A stretch of 27,456 nt of DNA, taken from an uncultured Variovorax sp. GTDB lineage: Bacteria; Pseudomonadota; Gammaproteobacteria; Burkholderiales; Burkholderiaceae. Of the stretch, positions 1-7,934 are shown one piece after another. The position numbers and the translations under genes are program-made. Under the pieces are notes generated by a model. That model ran no database searches and was not told the origin of the DNA. It saw nothing but the letters and a program-made list of their open reading frames with translations. Location: the NCBI GenBank assembly GCA_946478645.1, contig CAMLCW010000017.1, positions 1 through 27,456 of the forward strand, written 5' to 3'. Numbering within the stretch: position 1 is the first letter of the stretch; each line of letters opens with the position of its first letter.

Positions 1-119
1 ACGAGATCGACCGCACCACCGCGCCGATCCTGGCCTACCTGCGCGAGCGCAGCGCTGAAGAAGAACAAGCGCCTCGCGCGCCGGCCAGGCCCAAGGCGGG
101 GGCGGGCCAGGCGGCCTGA
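1..119 (+). CDS. C-terminal end of an unidentified protein (partial)
   Basis: An open frame enters from the left edge (complete codons from base 3) and stops with TGA at 117-119. The visible 38 residues begin EIDRTTAPILAYLRERSAEE and end in a low-complexity tail rich in Ala, Pro, Arg and Gly. Codon third positions are almost all G or C, as in the neighbouring genes, so it is probably a real coding end. The family cannot be identified from this tail. It lies on the same strand as the acyl-CoA ligase gene but 167 bp upstream of it, so co-transcription is possible but not shown. Confidence 0.55.
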   Translation, partial: EIDRTTAPILAYLRERSAEEEQAPRAPARPKAGAGQAA

Positions 120-177
120 GCATCCCGCAGCGCGCTCCATGCAGCGCGCGGATGGATGTGCATGCCGAATATTCATC

Positions 178-208
178 GGCGATGCCTTGCCGCGGCGGGC
201 GCATCGCC
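178..208. other. Intergenic hairpin upstream of the acyl-CoA ligase gene
   Basis: Within the 167-bp gap 120-286 there is a perfect 8-bp inverted repeat, GGCGATGC at 178-185 and GCATCGCC at 201-208, around a 15-base GC-rich loop. A smaller dyad, GCCGA (164-168) and TCGGC (176-180), lies just before it. No T-tract follows, so it is not a textbook terminator. It could be a weak terminator for the upstream gene, an operator, or chance in GC-rich DNA. No convincing sigma70 promoter was seen in the gap. Confidence 0.3.
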
Positions 209-286
209 GCATGATGGTGAACAAACCGGGGCCCTCCTCGTGCAGGTGCCACCCGGACGAGCAGACCGACTCGGAGACAAGCCAGC

Positions 287-1960
287 ATGATCGCCTACCG
301 CCACGGCCACCGGCCGCTGCACGAGTACCTGCGCCTGCACGCGCGCCGCACGCCCGACAAGGCCGCCGTGGTCTGGTACGGCCGACGGATCTCCTGGGCC
401 GAGCTCGACGACCTCAGCGACCGCTTTGCGCAGAGCCTGCGCGACCGCGGCATCGGCCAGGGCGACGTGGTGGCGCTGTTCCTGCACAACTGCCCGCAGT
501 ACCTGATCGCGCACTTCGGCGTGCAGAAGCTCGGCGCCATCGTGAGCCCCTGCAACCCCGATGCGCGCGCCTACGAGCTCGAGCACCAGCTCAGCGAGCT
601 CGATGCGAGCGCCATCGTCGCGGGCGAGGAACTGCTCAAGGTGGTGCTCGGCTCGCATGCGATGCGCACCGTGGCGCACGTCTACGCGGTGCGCAGCGGC
701 GCCATGCTGCCCGCCACGCTGGCCATGGACGTGCCGGCCTGCCTGCGCCTGCCGCATGAAGGCGCACCGCCGCTGCCGGCCTGCACCATCGACTTCGCCG
801 ACGCGCTGGCCGCGGCCGGGCCCTTCGAGCCGATCGACACCATCGCGATGGACGACGTGGCGCTGATGGCCTACACCTCGGGCAGCACCGGGCTGCCCAA
901 GGGCGCGATGATCAGCTACGAATGCGCGCTCTACAAGACGGCGGTCAGCGCCGACAGCTTTGGCGTCGGCGCCGACGACGTGGTGCTGGCCGACGTGGCG
1001 CTGCACCACATCTCGGGAATGATGACGGGCCTTGCGCTGCCCGTGTACGCGGGCGCCACGGTGGTGCTGCTGAACCGCTTCGACGCCACCGCGGTGCTGC
1101 AGGCGATCGAGGCCTGCAAGGTGACCTGGTGGTACACGATGGCGCCGTCGCTGCCCTCGGTCATGGCCTGCGACGATGCGCAGAGCTACGACCTCTCGAC
1201 CCTGCGCACCACCGTGGGCACGAGCTTCGGCGTGCCGCTGTCGCAGGCGCTGGCCGCGCGCTGGAGCCGCTTCGCCAACGGCTGCCTGGTCTACGAGGCC
1301 GGCTATGGCCTGAGCGAGACCCACACCTGCGACACGCTGATGCCGCCCGACGCGATCAAGTGGGGCACCAACGGCAAGCCCGCGCCCGGCGTCGAGCTGC
1401 GCATCGTCGACCTCGAGACCGGGCGCGACCTGCCGCCGGGCCAGCGCGGCGAGATCCTGCTGCGCAGCCCGATCCGCTACAAGGGCTACTGGCTGCAGCG
1501 CGAGGCCACCGAGGCGATGCTGAAGGACGGGTGGCTGCGCACCGGCGACGTGGGCGTGGTCGACGAGGAGGGCTATCTCACCTTCCTCGGGCGCACCAAG
1601 GAGATGATCAAGGTCTGGAGCTACAGCGTGTTCCCCGAAGAGGTCGAGGCGATCCTCGGCCTGCACCCCGACGTGCGCCAGGCCGCGGTGGTCGGCCTGC
1701 CCGACCCCGATCGCGGCGAGGCGGTGCAGGCCTACGTGGTGCTCAAGGACGAGGCCGCCGCGCGCGTGCGTGCCGGCCAGACCAAGGACCGCGCCGACCA
1801 GAAGATCATCGAGTGGTGCCTGCAGCACATGTCGCACTACAAGGTGCCGCGCCGCGTGATCTTCCGCAGCGGCCTGCCGTCGTCCGAGAACGGCAAGGTG
1901 TTGCGGCGCATGCTGCGGGAGGCGGGCGGCGCGTCGCCGTCGTCGTTCGCGATCAACTGA
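287..1960 (+). CDS. AMP-forming acyl-CoA ligase (class I adenylate-forming enzyme)
   Basis: A 557-residue soluble enzyme predicted to activate a carboxylic acid with ATP to an acyl-adenylate and transfer it to CoA. Family motifs are in order: the P-loop-like TSGSTGLPKG (about 197-206), GYGLSET (339-345), the TGD motif in GWLRTGDVG (415-423), the hinge segment GRTKEMIKVW (435-444), and the C-terminal catalytic lysine in ENGKVLRR (Lys537). Length is normal for the family. The ATG at 287 is preceded by GGAG at 273-276. The substrate cannot be read from sequence. Nearby acyl-CoA dehydrogenase, MaoC hydratase, enoyl-CoA hydratase and ACAD11-like kinase genes suggest a fatty, branched or hydroxylated acid. 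It is convergent with the dehydrogenase gene. It could also be annotated as a long-chain fatty-acid or cyclohexanecarboxylate CoA ligase; those are guesses. Confidence 0.93.
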   Translation: MIAYRHGHRPLHEYLRLHARRTPDKAAVVWYGRRISWAELDDLSDRFAQSLRDRGIGQGDVVALFLHNCPQYLIAHFGVQKLGAIVSPCNPDARAYELEHQLSELDASAIVAGEELLKVVLGSHAMRTVAHVYAVRSGAMLPATLAMDVPACLRLPHEGAPPLPACTIDFADALAAAGPFEPIDTIAMDDVALMAYTSGSTGLPKGAMISYECALYKTAVSADSFGVGADDVVLADVALHHISGMMTGLALPVYAGATVVLLNRFDATAVLQAIEACKVTWWYTMAPSLPSVMACDDAQSYDLSTLRTTVGTSFGVPLSQALAARWSRFANGCLVYEAGYGLSETHTCDTLMPPDAIKWGTNGKPAPGVELRIVDLETGRDLPPGQRGEILLRSPIRYKGYWLQREATEAMLKDGWLRTGDVGVVDEEGYLTFLGRTKEMIKVWSYSVFPEEVEAILGLHPDVRQAAVVGLPDPDRGEAVQAYVVLKDEAAARVRAGQTKDRADQKIIEWCLQHMSHYKVPRRVIFRSGLPSSENGKVLRRMLREAGGASPSSFAIN

Positions 1961-1991
1961 GGGAGGGCGGGAGCGGGATCGGGACCGGGTA

Positions 1992-2103
1992 CCGGACGCA
2001 GAGGTCGCAAAGGTTTCGCAGAAGTCGCAGAAGGAGAAACAAAAAAATGATTCTGGTTTCTTCTGCGACTTCTGCGTAGTTTTTGTCTTCCTTCTGCGTT
2101 CGG
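1992..2103. repeat. Palindromic intergenic repeat between convergent genes; possible bidirectional terminator
   Basis: The gap between the convergent ligase and dehydrogenase genes contains a perfect 17-nt inverted repeat: CGCAGAAGTCGCAGAAG at 2017-2033 and its reverse complement at 2060-2076. Imperfect outer arms extend it to about 1992-2103 (CCGGACGCAGAGG on the left, CCTTCTGCGTTCGG on the right). The arms are built from short CGCAGAAG-like units, and the loop is A-rich. Translated in one frame on the minus strand it gives the NLCDLCV-type peptide I recall from spurious ORFs over similar intergenic repeats in many bacteria. The position between gene 3' ends fits a two-way transcription terminator or a REP-like mobile repeat. 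Confidence 0.75.
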
Positions 2104-2122
2104 CTGTCCGTGTTGAGCGGCC

Positions 2123-3367
2123 TCAGCGTGCCGCCGCCGGCACGCGGTAGTTCATGAGCTCCTGCTTGGCGATCGCGTTGCGGTGCACCTCGTCGGGGCC
2201 GTCGGCCACGCGCAGGTGGCGCGCGTAGGCATAGAACGAAGTCAGCAGCGTGTCCTGGCTCAGGCCCGCGGCGCCGAAGGCCTGCATCGCGTCGTCGATC
2301 ACCTGCACGCAGTTGTTCGGCGCAAGCACCTTGATCATCGCGATCTCCTTGGCCGCCACCTTGTTGCCGACCGTGTCCATGCGCCAGGCCGCATGCAGCA
2401 CCATCCAGCGCGTCTGGTCGATCAGCATGCGCGCCTTGGCAATGCGCTCGCGCCACACGCCTTGCTCGGCCAGCGGCTTGCCGAAGGCCACGCGCGAGAC
2501 CACGCGCTCGCACATCATCTCCAGCGCCGACTCGGCCATGCCGATCATGCGCATGCAGTGATGGATGCGCCCGGGCCCGAGCCGGCCCTGCGCGATCTCG
2601 AAGCCGCGGCCCTCGCCGAGCAGCATGTTCGATGCCGGCACGCGCACGTTCTCGAACAGCACCTCGGGGTGACCGAAGGGCGCGTCGTAGTGGCCCATCA
2701 GCGCCATGTCGCGCACCACCGTGATGCCGGGCGTGTCGCGCGGCACGATGATCATCGACTGCTGGCGATGGCGGTCGGCATTGTCCGGGTCGGTCTTGCC
2801 CATCAGGATGAAGAGCTTGCAGCGCTCGTTCATCGCGCCGGTGATGTACCACTTGCGCCCGTTGATCACGTAGTCGTTGCCGTCGCGGCGGATGCTGCAT
2901 TCGATGTTGGTGGCGTCCGACGAGGCCACGGCCGGCTCGGTCATCGCGAACGACGAGCGGATCTCGCCTTCGAGCAGCGGCTTGAGCCATTGCGCCTGCT
3001 GCTCGGGCGAGCCGTAGCGCGCGATCACCTCGGTGTTGCCGGTGTCGGGCGCGCTGCAGTTGAAGGCCTCGGCGCTCCAGTAGCGCCGGCCCATGATCTC
3101 GCACAGCGGCGCGTATTCGAGGTTGGTGAGGCCCGCGCCGTGTTCGGCCTCGGGCAGGAACAGGTTCCACAGGCCCGCGGCGCGCGCCTTGGGCTTGAGC
3201 TCTTCCATCAGCGGCAGGGTGGTGTAGCTGCCGCCGTTCTGTGCGTTCAGGTAAGAGCGTTGCGCCTCTTCCTCGCGGCGCTGCTCGTTCGGGTAGATGT
3301 GCGCGTCCATGAAGGCGAGCAGGCGCTGGCGCAGGTCCTGGACCTTGGGGCTGTATTCGAATTCCAT
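2123..3367 (-). CDS. Acyl-CoA dehydrogenase, ACAD10/ACAD11 type
   Basis: A 414-residue FAD-dependent acyl-CoA dehydrogenase. Diagnostic stretches are [17 protein letters not shown] (140-156), [10 protein letters not shown] (169-178), [18 protein letters not shown] (253-270) and [10 protein letters not shown] (386-395); the last contains the glutamate conserved in this branch. These closely resemble, from memory, the dehydrogenase domain of human ACAD11 and bacterial LvaC-like proteins rather than the short- or medium-chain enzymes. In ACAD10/11 this domain is fused to a kinase-like domain; here it stands alone, but a matching kinase-like gene lies at 7935-9005. The LvaC-type branch is linked to converting 4-phospho-acyl-CoA intermediates. 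The ATG at 3367 has only a weak Shine-Dalgarno. The gene runs towards the ligase gene, and a MaoC-like gene follows upstream on the same strand across a 209-bp gap that holds a repeat. Confidence 0.93.
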   Translation of the reverse strand: MEFEYSPKVQDLRQRLLAFMDAHIYPNEQRREEEAQRSYLNAQNGGSYTTLPLMEELKPKARAAGLWNLFLPEAEHGAGLTNLEYAPLCEIMGRRYWSAEAFNCSAPDTGNTEVIARYGSPEQQAQWLKPLLEGEIRSSFAMTEPAVASSDATNIECSIRRDGNDYVINGRKWYITGAMNERCKLFILMGKTDPDNADRHRQQSMIIVPRDTPGITVVRDMALMGHYDAPFGHPEVLFENVRVPASNMLLGEGRGFEIAQGRLGPGRIHHCMRMIGMAESALEMMCERVVSRVAFGKPLAEQGVWRERIAKARMLIDQTRWMVLHAAWRMDTVGNKVAAKEIAMIKVLAPNNCVQVIDDAMQAFGAAGLSQDTLLTSFYAYARHLRVADGPDEVHRNAIAKQELMNYRVPAAAR

Positions 3368-3489
3368 GGCGTGTTCCGGGTTGGGATGAAGTGTGGAAGA
3401 GGGAAGATTTCAGTTTTCCGCGGTGCGGTGCCCCACGCGCAGGACATGAAACCGATGCAAGCCGACGCGCGCAGCGAAGTCCTCAGGGC

Positions 3490-3576
3490 GCCCGCGGAAC
3501 CGGCTTCGCCGGGCCGCCGGGTGCGCCCCTTGAGGGGGAGTCGAGCGACACGAAGTGCGCGAGGGACGGGGTGGGC
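3490..3576. repeat. Intergenic GC-rich element with two hairpins, Comamonadaceae-type
   Basis: The 209-bp gap between the MaoC and dehydrogenase genes (3368-3576) has no credible gene. Its MaoC-side half holds two tight hairpins: CCGGC (3500-3504) with GCCGG (3508-3512), and CCCCT (3526-3530) with AGGGG (3533-3537). A GAGGGACGGGGTGGG run (3561-3575) abuts the MaoC stop codon. From memory, this arrangement (GGCTTCGCCGGGCCG, then CCCCTTGAGGGGGAG, then a G-rich tail) recurs between genes in Variovorax and Acidovorax genomes. Copy number cannot be checked here. Lying just 3' of the minus-strand MaoC gene, it may also act as a terminator or processing site. Confidence 0.55.
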
Positions 3577-4035
3577 TCATGACCAGGAGAACAGGCCCAG
3601 CGACACGGCCACGAGCGCCGGCTTGGCTTGGCCTTCGATCTCGACCGTGTTCTCGGTGCGCAGCAGCGTCCAGCCGTCGTCGCGCGGCTCGGCCGCGAGC
3701 AGCTTCATGTGATTGCGCACGCGCGAGCCCGCGGGCACCGGCGACATGAAGCGCAGCTTGTCCATGCCGTAGTTCACCGACTTGGTGGCCTTCAGCGCGC
3801 CGAGCAGCTCGTAGGTGGCGATGGGCAGCAATGACAGTGTGAGAAAGCCGTGCGCCACCGGCGCGCCGAACGGGCTCTCGCGCTTGGCGCGCTCCACGTC
3901 GATGTGGATCCACTGGCGGTCTTCGGTGCAGTCGGCGAAGGCGTCGATGCGCGACTGCGGCACCTCGATCCATGACGAGGTGCCGATCGGCTGGCCGACA
4001 TGGTCGAGCAGGTTGTCTTTGGTGAGCAAGGGCAT
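3577..4035 (-). CDS. MaoC-like (hot-dog fold) dehydratase
   Basis: A 152-residue single hot-dog protein of the MaoC/R-hydratase family, predicted to hydrate or dehydrate an enoyl-CoA. The hydratase signature is recognisable around EDRQWIHID (about 38-46), giving the Asp39/His44 catalytic pair, followed by FGAPVAHGFLTLSL (56-69). The start at 4035 (MPLLTKDN) is preferred: the frame extends 23 residues further upstream to 4104, but that stretch is Arg/Pro-rich and lies outside the conserved domain. No strong Shine-Dalgarno was seen. It is divergent from the enoyl-CoA hydratase-like gene (gap 4036-4207). With the CoA ligase and dehydrogenase nearby it probably acts on the same acyl-CoA pathway; the stereochemistry and substrate are inferred, not visible. 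Confidence 0.85.
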   Translation of the reverse strand: MPLLTKDNLLDHVGQPIGTSSWIEVPQSRIDAFADCTEDRQWIHIDVERAKRESPFGAPVAHGFLTLSLLPIATYELLGALKATKSVNYGMDKLRFMSPVPAGSRVRNHMKLLAAEPRDDGWTLLRTENTVEIEGQAKPALVAVSLGLFSWS

Positions 4036-4207
4036 GGCGGTGCGCCTGAAATGGGGATGCACCAATGGTGCCGCTTGCCGGGCGCCGCAGGGCGGCTTGC
4101 GCATGAAGGCTTTTCATCCTGCGCATGCGGCTTGTTGATGCCGTGGCCGCGCGCGTGCATGAACATCGGCCATCGGATTTCTTGTGCTTCTGCCCCGAAA
4201 GGACACC

Positions 4208-5437
4208 GTGACCGCCAGCTACGAAGTGCGCGACGGCATTGCCGTTCTGACCATGGACAACCCGCCCGTCAACAGCCTCGGGCTCGGCAACCGGCGCTTC
4301 ATCGCCGACGCGGTGCGGCGCGCCGAGGACGACGCCGCGGTGCGCGCGATCGTGCTCACGGGCCGCGGCCGGGCCTTCTGCGGCGGCGCCGACATCCGCG
4401 AGTTCAACCGGCCCGAGGCGACCGCGGCGCCCGATCTGGTCGACGTGATCACGCAGGTCGAGGCCTGCACCAAGCCGGTCGTGGCCGCGATCCATGGCGT
4501 GGTGATGGGCGGCGGGCTCGAGCTGGCGATGGGCTGCCACTACCGCGTGGTCGAGGCCGGCACGCAGGTGGCGCTCCCCGAGGTGCGCATCGGCATCCTG
4601 CCCGGCGCCACCGGCACGCAGCGGCTGCCGCGCCTGATCGGGCTCGAGCCTGCGCTGAACATGATCGTGACCGGCGACACCGCGATGGCCGAGGCGCTGT
4701 TCGCGCTGCCGGGCCAGCGCCTGTTCGATGCGCTCGTCGCCGCTGACGTGGTCGCCGCGGCCGTGGCCTTCGCGCACGAGAAGGCCGCGCTGCGCCCGCT
4801 GCCGCGTTCGCGCGAGCTGCACGTCACGCATCCCGACGCCGAGGGCTTCCTGCACTTCGCGCGCAACGCCGTCGCGGCGAGTTCGCAGCACTTCCCCGCG
4901 CCGCTGCGCTGCCTCGACTGCGTGGCGCACTCGGTGCGGCTGCCGTTCGATGCCGCGGTGGCGTACGAGCGCGAGGCCGTCACGGAACTCGTGTGGACAC
5001 CCGAGAGCGCGGCGCTGCGCCATGCGTTCTTTTCGGAGCGTGCGGCGAAGAAGGCTGCGGGTCCGGGCGATGCGGTCATTGCCGAACGCATGCTCGCGCG
5101 CTGGCGCGAGGCGGCGCAGCAATTGATGGCCGAGAGCGTGGATCCACGCGCGATCGCGCGCGCGGCGCGCGCATTCGGCTTTGCGCCCGAACTGCCGGCG
5201 GCCTCGCCCGCCGCCGCAGCCACGGCCGCGCGGCCCGTCGACGACGATGCGATCGTGCAGCGGCTGATGCGCGCGATGGTGGAGGAGGGCGCACGCCTGA
5301 TCGACGAGGGCGTGGCCGCGCACGCGAGCCACATCGACCATCTGTTTCTTTCCACGCAGGGGTTCCCGCGCTGGCGCGGAGGGCCGATGTATGTCGGATC
5401 GCTGGCGGGGTGGTGCGCGCTAGTAGAGCTGGTCTGA
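4208..5437 (+). CDS. Enoyl-CoA hydratase with residual 3-hydroxyacyl-CoA dehydrogenase C-terminal domain (NAD domain missing)
   Basis: 409 residues from the GTG at 4208, chosen because AAAGGA at 4198-4203 sits just ahead of it; a GTG at 4184 would add 8 residues. The N-terminal ~190 residues are a crotonase domain with oxyanion-hole segment AFCGGADI, GVVMGGGLELAMGCH (catalytic Glu about 105) and VALPEVRIGILPGATGTQR (Glu about 125), so hydratase activity looks intact. In the usual ~700-residue FadJ-type bifunctional protein a Rossmann domain follows. Here, after FFSERAAKKAAGPGD (about 274-288), the chain jumps to segments resembling the two C-terminal dehydrogenase helices (AVIAERMLARW and DDDAIVQRLMRAMVEEGARL) and ends with FPRWRGGPMYVGSLAG. 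No GxGxxG motif or dehydrogenase active site remains. The 3' end overlaps the Fic gene by 18 bp, tail to tail. Confidence 0.85.
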   Translation: MTASYEVRDGIAVLTMDNPPVNSLGLGNRRFIADAVRRAEDDAAVRAIVLTGRGRAFCGGADIREFNRPEATAAPDLVDVITQVEACTKPVVAAIHGVVMGGGLELAMGCHYRVVEAGTQVALPEVRIGILPGATGTQRLPRLIGLEPALNMIVTGDTAMAEALFALPGQRLFDALVAADVVAAAVAFAHEKAALRPLPRSRELHVTHPDAEGFLHFARNAVAASSQHFPAPLRCLDCVAHSVRLPFDAAVAYEREAVTELVWTPESAALRHAFFSERAAKKAAGPGDAVIAERMLARWREAAQQLMAESVDPRAIARAARAFGFAPELPAASPAAAATAARPVDDDAIVQRLMRAMVEEGARLIDEGVAAHASHIDHLFLSTQGFPRWRGGPMYVGSLAGWCALVELV

Positions 5438-7024
5438 TTCGCGCGGGGCCGCGGCAAAGGCCTCGACTACGGCCGATGCAACCTTTGCCCACAGCGTGTC
5501 GTTCTGCAGGACGGGGAAGCGCTTCGCCAGCTTGCCCGAGCGCAGGCCGCCGTGCTCGCGGACCGAGCGGATGATGGCGTCGATGTCGCTGTCCGGCCCT
5601 TCGATGAGTTCCTTCAGCGCGGCGCGCGCCTGGCCCATGCTTCGGAAGAAGGAAGCCTGCGCATGCATCTCTTGCTCGATGGTGCGTTGGAGCAGGCCGA
5701 TCGTGTATTCGACGTGGTGCGTCAGGTCCAGGAAGCGCCAGGCCGGCCGGGCTTCGTCGTAAGCGTTGAATTCGAAATTCGACATCACGCCATCGGGCTG
5801 TGCCTCCGGTTCTCTCTTGAAACGGTACCGGTCGGCGTACGTGCGCATCAGGGGCCGCGAGAAGGTTTCGAGCGCCGCGTCGTAGCGCGCACGCTCCAGC
5901 GTGTGCTGCGTGATCGATGCGGAAATCGGAAGAATGAACGGTGCATGAATGGCACCGTCTCGTCGAAGGACGTCATTGACGAGGAACCGGTGCACCCGGC
6001 CATTGCCGTCGGCCAGCGGATGGATGTACACGAACGCGAACGAAGCCACCGCCGCGCGTGCGGTCGACGCGGCGCCGCGCGTCCTGTCGAGGAAGGTTCT
6101 CAGGCCTTCGAGCATGGGCGCGACGTCAGGCCAGTCCGGGGCGACGTAGTGCACGACATGCTCGAAATGCACCGTTTGTCCCACGAAGACAGGAGATTGG
6201 CGCAGCCCGAACGAGGCGAGGGTCGTTACTTCTCCCAAGATGTCCTTCTGCAGCGTCGCCAGCGCGTGCGGGGTCAGCGGAGGCTCACCGAGGCCCGTGC
6301 GGGTCTCCATCACGGCGGCGAATCGCTGGACCCGCGTGACCTGGTCCTGCTCTCCCTCGATCTGGAAGCTCGAGCGGCTTTCCCGCAAGGTCATCCACAC
6401 TGCACTCCTGCGCAGGATCTCGGCACCGAACCGGGCTTCCTCGCGGTCCAGCGCTCGAGCCAGGTCGAACTGGAGGGCCGCGCGAATGGCGGGCGTCAGG
6501 CGCACCGTGGGACAGAAGTCGCTGTTGCCCGACATGTTGTCCCGGACTCGCCATCGGCCCACGGACAGCCGCGTGGTCGCGACCATCTGGTGTTCCGGAT
6601 TCAAGGCATCCACGTAGTTGCCACCGACCAGTCCGTCCTCGATCGGCAGCGCGCGCTGGGTCAGCCATTCGTAGAAGAACCCGGCACGGCGCGCATATTG
6701 CCCGTTCGGCTCTGCGCGCACCCACGCGGCCAGCTGCTGCGGATCGATTCGTTCGAAGAGCCGCGCCAGCAGTTCGAGGTGCACGCCTTCGTGCTTGAGC
6801 ATGAAGGTGAGATGGCCCTGCAGACTTGGTGCGGGGCGCATGTGTTCCTGGTGGACCTCCTTGCGTTGATCTGCCGCATGGACGGTCTGCCGGCGCGGCC
6901 CGATCTCGCTGCGAACGGACAGCGGCTGGACCAGTTCAAGCGCGAACGTGCGCACCAGCCATTCGCCGCCGATGGGATCGCTCGCAATCTCATCTGAAGG
7001 GCGCTGCGAATTCATTGCTGCCAT
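5420..7024 (-). CDS. Fic-family protein, probable class II AMPylator with internal inhibitory helix
   Basis: A 534-residue Fic protein. The catalytic motif HPLADGNGRVHR (335-346) matches HPFx[D/E]GNGRxxR with Leu in the Phe position; the His is the general base and the GNGR loop binds nucleotide phosphates. An upstream SSFQIEGE segment (218-225) fits the [S/T]xxxE[G/N] inhibitory motif, N-terminal to the Fic core as in class II enzymes. An N-terminal ~200-residue region and a C-terminal helical region of unknown role flank the core. Family members usually transfer AMP from ATP to hydroxyl side chains of target proteins; the target is unknown. The ATG at 7024 follows GGTAGGA (7031-7037). No small antitoxin gene is adjacent, consistent with self-inhibition. 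Its upstream DNA is AT-rich, suggesting acquired DNA. Its 3' end overlaps the hydratase gene by 18 bp. Confidence 0.9.
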   Translation of the reverse strand: MAAMNSQRPSDEIASDPIGGEWLVRTFALELVQPLSVRSEIGPRRQTVHAADQRKEVHQEHMRPAPSLQGHLTFMLKHEGVHLELLARLFERIDPQQLAAWVRAEPNGQYARRAGFFYEWLTQRALPIEDGLVGGNYVDALNPEHQMVATTRLSVGRWRVRDNMSGNSDFCPTVRLTPAIRAALQFDLARALDREEARFGAEILRRSAVWMTLRESRSSFQIEGEQDQVTRVQRFAAVMETRTGLGEPPLTPHALATLQKDILGEVTTLASFGLRQSPVFVGQTVHFEHVVHYVAPDWPDVAPMLEGLRTFLDRTRGAASTARAAVASFAFVYIHPLADGNGRVHRFLVNDVLRRDGAIHAPFILPISASITQHTLERARYDAALETFSRPLMRTYADRYRFKREPEAQPDGVMSNFEFNAYDEARPAWRFLDLTHHVEYTIGLLQRTIEQEMHAQASFFRSMGQARAALKELIEGPDSDIDAIIRSVREHGGLRSGKLAKRFPVLQNDTLWAKVASAVVEAFAAAPRESDQLY

Positions 7025-7058
7025 GGCGCATCCTACCGAAATGCACGCTTAAACGTGT

Positions 7059-7104
7059 ATAAAAATGCTTGTAGTTCGACTGAATTGCATAAAAATGCTT
7101 ATGC
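7059..7104 (-). promoter_or_regulatory. AT-rich direct repeats and palindrome upstream of the Fic gene
   Basis: ATAAAAATGCTT occurs twice, at 7059-7070 and 7089-7100, exactly 30 bp apart, about three helical turns. The copy farther from the gene is extended into a dyad, GCATAA (7087-7092) and TTATGC (7099-7104) around AAATGC. The region lies 35-80 bp upstream of the Fic start in otherwise GC-rich DNA. This fits a promoter with a pair of regulator sites, perhaps autoregulatory. The regulator is not identified and no clear -35/-10 pair could be assigned. The remaining gap (7105-7220) shows nothing further. Confidence 0.5.
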
Positions 7105-7220
7105 ACTGGTGCGTGGGAGCTCCGGATAGTTCGATGAATAGTTGAGTTCCACGCGACAGGGATCTGCGACTCCCGGCGCGGCGCGCGCATGAACGAGGGG
7201 GCGAGCGCGCGCCCGCTCGC

Positions 7221-7922
7221 CTAGTCGCCAAGCCGCAGCACGAACCGTATGCCCGACGCGTCGAACGCCGCGCACCCCGCAGCTTCGCGCTGCAGCGCCA
7301 CGCCGCGCGAGGGCGCATCGCGCAGCAGGCCATTGACATCGTCGACGCCGAGCTCGACGCCGGCCACGGCCGTGCGGCCGTCGGCGGCGAGCGCGAAGCG
7401 CAGTTCGAGCGCGTCGAGCGCGACGGCGGGAAGCCCCTGCGGATTGCGGGCCGGTTGCGCGTGGAACAACTGCGCCCAATGCAGCGCGACGCGCTCGGGC
7501 GAGCGCACCGAGAGCGTCAGCGCAAGCAGCCGCACTGCGTCGTGCGCGGTGTTGTCTTGCGCGGCCGGGGCCGCTTCCTGCAGGTCGACCGCACAGGCGC
7601 CGGTGTCCACGGCCTCGAGCCGCAGGCACGGCGTGCAACCGAGCGCCGCGCCGTCGAGCGCCTCGATGCCCAGGCGCTGCAGGTGCGTGCGCTGGCGCGC
7701 GAGGTCGCTGCATTGGAGGGCGAGCGTGTCGCCGGGCGCGTCGCGCAGTTCGAGCCAACTGCCGCCCAGGTGCAGGCGAGGGCTGCGCGTGCCGTCGCCG
7801 CGGTCCGGAGACAGCGCCAGCATGCGTTCGAAGAGCGCGAGCGCCGCGGCGCCGTCGCTGACGGACAGGCGCAGGCCGCGCAGGCGGGGCGTGAGCGGTG
7901 TGAACGGGAGGTGAGGCGCCAT
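7221..7922 (-). CDS. VOC-superfamily (glyoxalase/dioxygenase fold) protein
   Basis: A 233-residue protein that looks like two vicinal-oxygen-chelate modules: an N-terminal half beginning near PRLRGLRLSVSDGAAALALFERML and a C-terminal half beginning near VRLLALTLSVRSPERVALHWAQLF, each with the pattern of a beta strand, a helix with bulky hydrophobics and further strands. The metal-ligand pattern is not obvious, so the reaction cannot be named. Its start lies 12 bp beyond the stop of the phosphotransferase gene, so it is very likely the second gene of that operon. The start at 7922 has no strong Shine-Dalgarno and probably depends on coupling to the upstream gene. The call is a fold-level assignment only. 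Confidence 0.65.
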   Translation of the reverse strand: MAPHLPFTPLTPRLRGLRLSVSDGAAALALFERMLALSPDRGDGTRSPRLHLGGSWLELRDAPGDTLALQCSDLARQRTHLQRLGIEALDGAALGCTPCLRLEAVDTGACAVDLQEAAPAAQDNTAHDAVRLLALTLSVRSPERVALHWAQLFHAQPARNPQGLPAVALDALELRFALAADGRTAVAGVELGVDDVNGLLRDAPSRGVALQREAAGCAAFDASGIRFVLRLGD

Positions 7923-7934
7923 CGCGTGCGAGGC

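Noticed and set aside
173..1837. Long minus-strand open frame opposite the acyl-CoA ligase
   Set aside because: It is His/Arg/Ala-rich shadow sequence caused by high GC, with no domain; the plus strand encodes all ligase motifs.
1992..2103. CRISPR-like array suggested by repeated CGCAGAAG units
   Set aside because: Units are short, adjacent and arranged as an inverted repeat; there are no regular spacers and no cas genes.
3410..5341. 643-codon minus-strand open frame over the MaoC and hydratase genes
   Set aside because: Shadow of two real genes in other frames; low-complexity Arg/His-rich translation.
5420..7024. Fic gene as half of a Fic/antitoxin pair
   Set aside because: The inhibitory motif is inside the protein and no small antitoxin ORF is adjacent.
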